From Cristatella mucedo (taxonomy: Eukaryota; Bryozoa; Phylactolaemata; Cristatellidae): a stretch of DNA of 64,000 bases. Below, piece after piece: positions 59,436 through 64,000 of the stretch. Location of the stretch: contig WPIO01000029.1 of NCBI GenBank assembly GCA_009760855.2, positions 905,501-969,500 of the forward strand. Direction: 5' to 3'. Each line of letters opens with the position of its first letter. The stretch's first letter is position 1. Position numbers and translations under genes: made by a program. The notes under the pieces are model-generated. The model did not search any database. It had not been told where the DNA came from and was given only the letters and a program-made list of their open reading frames with translations.

Positions 59436-62400
59436 GTAAGCCCCAGTGGCCGTCGTCGTAGCTGTTGCGAAATTCCGTGGCGCATGTTGGTCTCGGGCAG
59501 TCGGCGAGCCGTCGTCGCGATCCTACCGCTATCGTTACTATTTTTATAGCTTTGCGGGCGACGCTCATATATCCAGCCACTGAGAAGCACATGGATAAGT
59601 ATTCATCACACGAGAACGTTATTATCACTGAAACCGCGGAGGATTACCGAGATATAACGCTGCCGTGGATTGAATCCGAAGCATTTTCTGTGCAGGTAAG
59701 TTGCTTTGGTAGTGGCCATGTAAGCTGCTTTAGATGGTGCCAAGAGAACCGCTCGCCGGCAAAGAACCGTAACTGAGCCGGCTTGAAAAATGACAGTGCG
59801 TAACTGCCTCGTTTAACACCATAATGATCGCGACCGTCATAGCACTAATAGGCTGAAAAGAAAATTAATTTTAACTTTTGCTTCAACCGTAAAGGCTACA
59901 GCTCGTACTCTTGTTTAGTTTGCAGGCTACTCACTCCAAGTGGGGGTCTCTATATACCTGTAACTCGGGCATGGCACAATTGCTTTTTTTAGTAATATTG
60001 TATCTGCACTGCGTTTGGTTAGCTGCATAATCGTAATAATACTAATAATAATAGGTCATTTGTATAGCGCCCTATGATAAATTAATCTCTATACAGACGT
60101 TTTGCAACTACTAGAGAATGAGTACCTAAGGAAATGTACGTTATCAAATGCTTAAGTTAAAGTAATGTGCTTTAGCCAGCATATTAAAGCAAACGCGAAG
60201 ACACTAATGTCCGCTAGCTAGTAAAGCTAAGTATAGCGAGTAAGATAGACTAAATTAAAAAAAATATTAGCTGATTTAACAGCCTCATTTGTGTAGCAGC
60301 AGAAGAGCCCTTAACGGCAATCGCCACTACTCGCAGTTCGCAATACAATTTTGCTACTGCAGGAATTGAACCCATGACATCGGTCGTGAAGTTCGAGCAG
60401 CTTACCTTCTCGGCTATCACGACCCTTAATAATCATGCACAGGTTCGCACAAAAAGCACATCAGAACAAAAGGCAAGTTCACTGGAGTGAAGGAAAGTCT
60501 GAAAGATTCTGCAACGGACAGTGAAACGCCTGTGAGAGCTTGGTGTGCCGCACCAATGAAGCGCAGGCGGAAATAGGGTGCTGTGGCAGCTACCCCGTTG
60601 TCGACAGACCTTAATAATAATAATACTTCGTCAAATTTATTATTATTATTAAGGAAAAGCTGACTGAAACAGATTTGTCTTTAGCTGAGACTTGTAAGAT
60701 ACGATGTCATTCAGGTATTGAACATACCTGCTTGCAAGTTCCAGACTTATTTTAACTCCATTTGTGAGCCGTGATGGCACATTAGGTAAGGCGGTTGCTC
60801 TTCACGACCTCGGTCCCGAGGTCGTGGGTTCGAATCTTGCGGTGGGTGATCCTTTATTGCCATTTGCAGTGGTGTTGATAGCCTTTAAGGCTTTTCTGCC
60901 TCTATACAAAAAGAGGCTGTTAAATCAGCTGGTATTGTTTACAGATAGCTGCTTGCGGCTCCGGATTTTTGTGGCTGGGCTGGAGGTATTACTCAGCTCA
61001 CTCATTGGTGTGCTGTACGATAATAGTGCTATCTGCTCCTGCTGTGATCGGCTCCTGAAAATGGACTGCCTGCAGGCCCATTTTGTACCCACTCGGGTCC
61101 ATGGGGCCAAAACTCTTGAGTTAAGCACAGGCGCAATCCATAGTGAGCTGAAAGTAAGGCGGAGGCTCAACGAACACGGGCTTGTGGCATGGATAGCGAA
61201 GAAAGCTCAGCTAATGTCGGAAGCCCACAAAGAAGCAAACTTTGAGTAGGCATGGCAGAATAGCGATTGGACAACCGAAGTTTGGAGGATTGTGAGGTCA
61301 GCCTCGGCTGAAACCGCTAGACAGTAGCGTAAACCCACCGGCCGAATAGTAGAACACATCGCACGCAGTTTGGCATGCTGTACCATCCGATGTAACTCGG
61401 AAACTTGTCGACCCCATACAAGCCCGCAGGCATTGCTAATCGGGGAGGGGCCACATTCTACTACCGTGAGTGCTTCTGACCCTCGTGTTGTGTGGCTGTC
61501 ATACAACATAAATCATGTGTTGGGCTGTGATGTTTAGTTAGGCATCAATCTTGCTCGTTTGAAACTTCCGATTATATCTCAAAACTGCCTACCGAAGTAG
61601 TCGACCAGGCGGCCATGGTTGTGTGGATTCGGCAAAATTTAAGGCTGCTAGTGTATCTTGTATATATGTGTATACGTATATTATGTATACAGTGCTGTCC
61701 CAAAAAATCCTATCCCCCTGGAAATTAATGCATTCTGAAGCATTGCAGAGTTTACTTGATCGAGGCCAAAAATAACTACCATAAGGTAGGATTAATATGA
61801 GAAAGCAATATATCCTAAAAATTATACATGCTGCCACCCTGGTTAGCCTTCTAGGTGTGGTGTTTGGAGGTTTCAGGTAAGTTTGGAAGAAGTTTTGGTT
61901 TTCCAATGATAGTTTTTGATAGCACAATCAAAAGCTAGTTTAGCCCAGTGGTTAAGGTGTCTGCCTCGACCAAGGTCAAGATGAGTGTATTTGACGACCG
62001 AGGTCATGGGCTCCAGCCCCGTGGCATACGTGAAGCGCCTGAATAGAGATAAAGTTCTCTTGTGGTGCTATACAAATGAATTATTAATCTATTTAATTAC
62101 AAAACAAAGTAAGGATTTTTGGATGTGACAGATATCCTCTAGAAAACTGCAACTTTTGGCTGTGTCAGGTACTAGTTTGGGAGCGTTAATTTAAGATTCT
62201 TGAGACATCTGGTTTTGTTCATGCACACACGTAGGCCAGACCTAGTTCGAGACTATGCAAGAAATCAGCAAGAGTCGGAATTCATCATATGCGAAGACGC
62301 TGACCCAGTCAGCGGCTTCCTTCTCTTGCCAGACCTGAAGTGGGACAGAAAGCAAGTGGACAACTTATACGTGTGCGGCATAGCCCACGCTCGAAATATC

Positions 62401-63513
62401 AAGTCGTTAAGAGACCTGAGGGCTGAGCACCTGCCTCTGTTGGAGAAACTGCTCACTATTGGCACTGTAAGTGACACTGACACTGTGATGGAACCAGGCA
62501 GCATTTGTCGTTCTCTGTCGTGTGCTGTAGTTATTGCTTGGACCTAATCGGCTACCTATAAAGGATTTGATATGGTCTTTCGGGAGACAGGCCTGGTCTT
62601 CTAGCATCGGTCGTCGGCACATGTCTCTTAGCTGCACATTAAAAAAAAATCCAGTCAATTAGGTAGCCGTGTGAGGAAATAATCGCCGATGCCAAATTAA
62701 AATACAAGGCTGTAGATCGGTTGGTTTCTGCTGGCTAGTTGGATGCTTCCCAGCAGTGTTGCCCGAGTGAAGGACCCCTTGGATAGTTTGCAGAGCCATC
62801 CAATGTTTTCCTTCCAGATATAATTTTTAGCATAGCCTGTATCCACTAATTATAAGTGTCAGCAAGAAAGAGCCACTGATGTAAATCGTACCAGCAGTAT
62901 GAGAACCCGATGTAAACGTTGTTCAGGTTTCGTTATGTGGCACGATATGAATCGTTGCATATAATTCATTTGTATAGCCCCTAAGGGAACTGAATCTTTA
63001 TCCTGGCGCTTCACACATATGCCACGGGGCTCGAGCCTATGACCCCATTGGTCAAAGGTAAGCACATTGACCTCGGTCGTCAAAGGCGAGCACCTTAACC
63101 ACTGGGCCAAACCGATAGTAAAAATGTAATTTGTCAAATCGACAGCAGAAGCTATTCAGCATAGCTAGCGAAGCCTGCTAGGTTGCCATAGTGCAAGGGC
63201 AGATCAAGTAGCAATTGCTATCCATCATGCCGCATACGAATGTCTGGTGTCAAGCTAATGGTTAAGATCTTTTCTTCATTTATTCTGCTCAATGTCAGCA
63301 TTGAGACTAGGCTAGCTATGGTAAATGTATTTTTCTTATCTCTGCTAGAGCTCTCTGTGTGTCGTTCTTCCAGATAGCACTTCGTCTCCTCGTACAAACT
63401 GCAATCAGTCTCCTTATACAAACTGTGATCAATAGGGGGAGTGTAAAACAGGTCACTGCTTTCGCGAGTTTATTACAAGCATCTTCATCGGACCCTTTCA
63501 AAATGCCAGAAGA
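59027..63513 (+). CDS. DCPS: Scavenger mRNA decapping enzyme (DCPS), split gene, 3' end outside window
   Basis: DcpS is a HIT-family pyrophosphatase that hydrolyses the m7GpppN cap left after 3'-to-5' mRNA decay. It acts as a homodimer in nucleus and cytoplasm. Exons 1-3 encode the N-terminal dimer-swap domain and the start of the HIT domain, with family motifs in order: ILEKTPF, NDIYxTYH, YPATEKH, EDYRDITLPWIES, GFLLLPDLKW and SLRDLRAEHLPLL. A fourth exon at 63452 is probable. The catalytic His triad (HxHxH) is not in the window, so it must lie to the right. Exon 2 ends in phase 0 while exon 3 needs phase 2, so a small exon or alternative acceptor is unresolved. The introns hold SINEs and other repeats. 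The start codon (AGTATGG) is the first ATG in frame. Confidence 0.93.
59550..59695 (+). CDS. DCPS: DCPS exon 2
   Basis: Acceptor CTATTTTTATAG|, phase 1 as required. It reads LRATLIYPATEKHMDKYSSH and then ETAEDYRDITLPWIESEAFS, matching human VVYPATEKHLQKY...DDYRNITLPHLES. Ends in phase 0 at TGCAG|GTAAGT. Intron 1 is only 114 bases. Confidence 0.93.
59696..60260. other. DCPS intron 2, proximal part
   Basis: A SINE-2 tail remnant (minus) with AAT repeats lies at about 60035-60110. Otherwise unassigned. Confidence 0.4.
60262..60427 (-). mobile_element. SINE-1 variant (minus)
   Basis: The minus strand has the AGGCTGTTAAATCAGCTAAT tail, a body with GCGATTGCCGTTAAGGGC, and a head with B box GGTTCAATTCC. 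Confidence 0.75.
60763..60945 (+). mobile_element. SINE-1 copy
   Basis: Complete: GTGAGCCGTGATGGCACATT head, GACCTCGGTCCCGAGGTCG palindrome, B box GGTTCGAATC, body and GGCTGTTAAATCAGC tail. The 161-codon open frame that begins here is a SINE/intron artefact. Confidence 0.88.
60946..61685. other. Unassigned DCPS intronic DNA
   Basis: The plus frame to 61249 (ending KKAQLMSEAHKEANFE) and the overlapping minus frame 61207-61509 are open but not recognised. They may be decayed repeat sequence. Confidence 0.3.
61686..61930. mobile_element. Possible Tc1/mariner-type terminal region
   Basis: After a TA, the sequence ACAGTGCTGTCCCAAAAAAT resembles a Tc1/mariner terminal repeat, followed by AT-rich DNA. 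No transposase is present and the partner end was not found. Confidence 0.35.
61935..62090 (+). mobile_element. SINE-2 copy
   Basis: The head GTTTAGCCCAGTGGTTAAGG is followed by GACCGAGGTCATGGGCTCCA, GTGAAGCGCCTGAATAGAG, AAAGTTCTCTTGTGGTGC and an AT-rich tail. One of the best copies in the window. Confidence 0.88.
62235..62466 (+). CDS. DCPS: DCPS exon 3
   Basis: It codes DPVSGFLLLPDLKWDRKQVD then NLYVCGIAHARNIKSLRDLR and AEHLPLLEKLL, matching DPSDGFVLIPDLKW...RSLRDLTPEHLPLL. The acceptor ACACACGTAG| gives phase 2, which does not match the phase 0 end of exon 2. It ends in phase 0 at GGCACT|GTAAGT. The acceptor-side boundary is uncertain by a few codons. Confidence 0.9.
62467..62955. other. 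DCPS intron 3, proximal part
   Basis: No repeat family is recognised. The minus frames overlapping exon 3 are shadows. Confidence 0.4.
62958..63122 (-). mobile_element. SINE-2 copy (minus)
   Basis: The minus strand shows a head with GGTTTGGCCCAGTGGTTAAG, GACCAATGGGGTCATAGGCT and GTGAAGCGCCAGGATAAAG, with the tail at 62958-62990. Confidence 0.85.
63452..63513 (+). CDS. DCPS: Probable DCPS exon 4
   Basis: Acceptor GTAAAACAG| and a strong donor (AGAAGA|GTAAGT) enclose 62 bases starting in phase 0, as exon 3 requires. VTAFASLLQASSSDPFKMPE falls where DcpS has the helix before the LRVYxHYxPS strand. Alternatively it is the 5' exon of a separate gene starting at AAAATGC. Confidence 0.5.
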
Positions 63514-63585
63514 GTAAGTACATTGCTGATTGCTTACCGAGAATTACTTCTTGTGTTTGGATTCTACTAGCATAGAGATATTAAT

Positions 63586-63905
63586 AGCCTGGAACTCCCT
63601 CCCGACCTACGTCAGAACATCCCCTGATCTGACCACATTTAAAAAGAATTTAAAAACACCTATTTAGGACAGCATTTAGTGGGTCCCTGTGATTCGTCCT
63701 TGATGTGCTTATGCGTGCTGACACTGTGCATGCTGCCACTAACCACATTTGCATGCTGACCCTGTGCATGTCACCCCTAACCATGTTATTCATTTTGTTT
63801 GTTTGTCAAGCATGATTTTACTCACCATCCAATTGTATTTCCCTTTGCAGCAAATGTAAAGCGCCTAGAGAGAGATTGAGTTCTCTGAGGGCGCTTTATC
63901 AAGTG

Positions 63906-63938
<33 letters not shown>

Positions 63939-63940
63939 GG
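63586..63940 (+). mobile_element. LINE A 3' end
   Basis: From AWNSLPTYVRTSPDLTTFKK to the 3' UTR, AGTTCTCTGAGGGCGC and an ATT-repeat tail. Nearly identical to the copies at 13.2, 39.7 and 46.3 kb. It lies in the DCPS intron after exon 4. Confidence 0.92.
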
Positions 63941-64000
63941 CAATGTTGTTCGAATATAATTTTACATGTGGGTTGTGTGACTCAATAACATAGCATATCT

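Noticed and set aside
60780-60850. tRNA genes at sequences with GGTTCGAATCC-type B boxes
   Set aside because: These occur inside SINE-1 and SINE-2 heads followed by shared bodies and tails; no full cloverleaf with acceptor stem is formed.
60764-61249. 161-codon open frame inside the DCPS intron
   Set aside because: Its first third is SINE-1 sequence and the remainder has no recognisable similarity or splice signals.

Overview
This is a stretch of animal nuclear DNA. The genes are split by GT-AG introns, the intergenic and intronic DNA is packed with decayed LINEs, tRNA-headed SINEs and DNA-transposon relics, and there are long dinucleotide arrays. There is no prokaryotic gene layout. I infer an invertebrate, most likely a lophotrochozoan such as a mollusc: the two host proteins are animal-type but diverged from vertebrates, the LINEs are L2/CR1-like, and there are SPIN-like hAT elements, which are known from several tetrapods and a few invertebrates including a pond snail. 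The species call is inference only.

Two host genes can be supported, both on the + strand. (1) A diverged Mediator subunit 16 (MED16) gene runs from about 15.1 to 52.9 kb. I recovered 17 short candidate exons; most neighbouring pairs agree in splice phase, and several match family landmarks, above all the C-terminal cysteine motif. About a third of the protein was not found. (2) DCPS, the scavenger mRNA decapping enzyme, starts at 59.0 kb and runs off the right edge. Three exons are clear, a fourth is probable, and the catalytic HIT exon must lie beyond the window.

Layout: 0-15 kb is intergenic, holding LINE fragments, the most complete LINE copy (11.15-13.49 kb), dinucleotide arrays and one truncated SPIN-like element. 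15-53 kb is MED16 with introns full of LINE/SINE copies, two Tc1/mariner-like relics, a second SPIN-like element with a target-site duplication, and satellites. 53.3-54.3 kb is a nearly perfect palindrome of about 1.05 kb. 54.3-59 kb is intergenic with the DCPS promoter side. 59-64 kb is DCPS with repeat-filled introns.

The repeats form a small ecosystem. LINE family A (L2-like, ATT-repeat tail) has several near-identical 3' ends. LINE family B has an ACATT-type tail. SINE-2 ends in a sequence closely resembling the 3' end of LINE A, so it probably borrows that LINE's machinery. SINE-1 is a second tRNA-headed family with its own tail. Nested insertions, an internal inversion, a fold-back SINE and microsatellites next to retroposon tails record their history.
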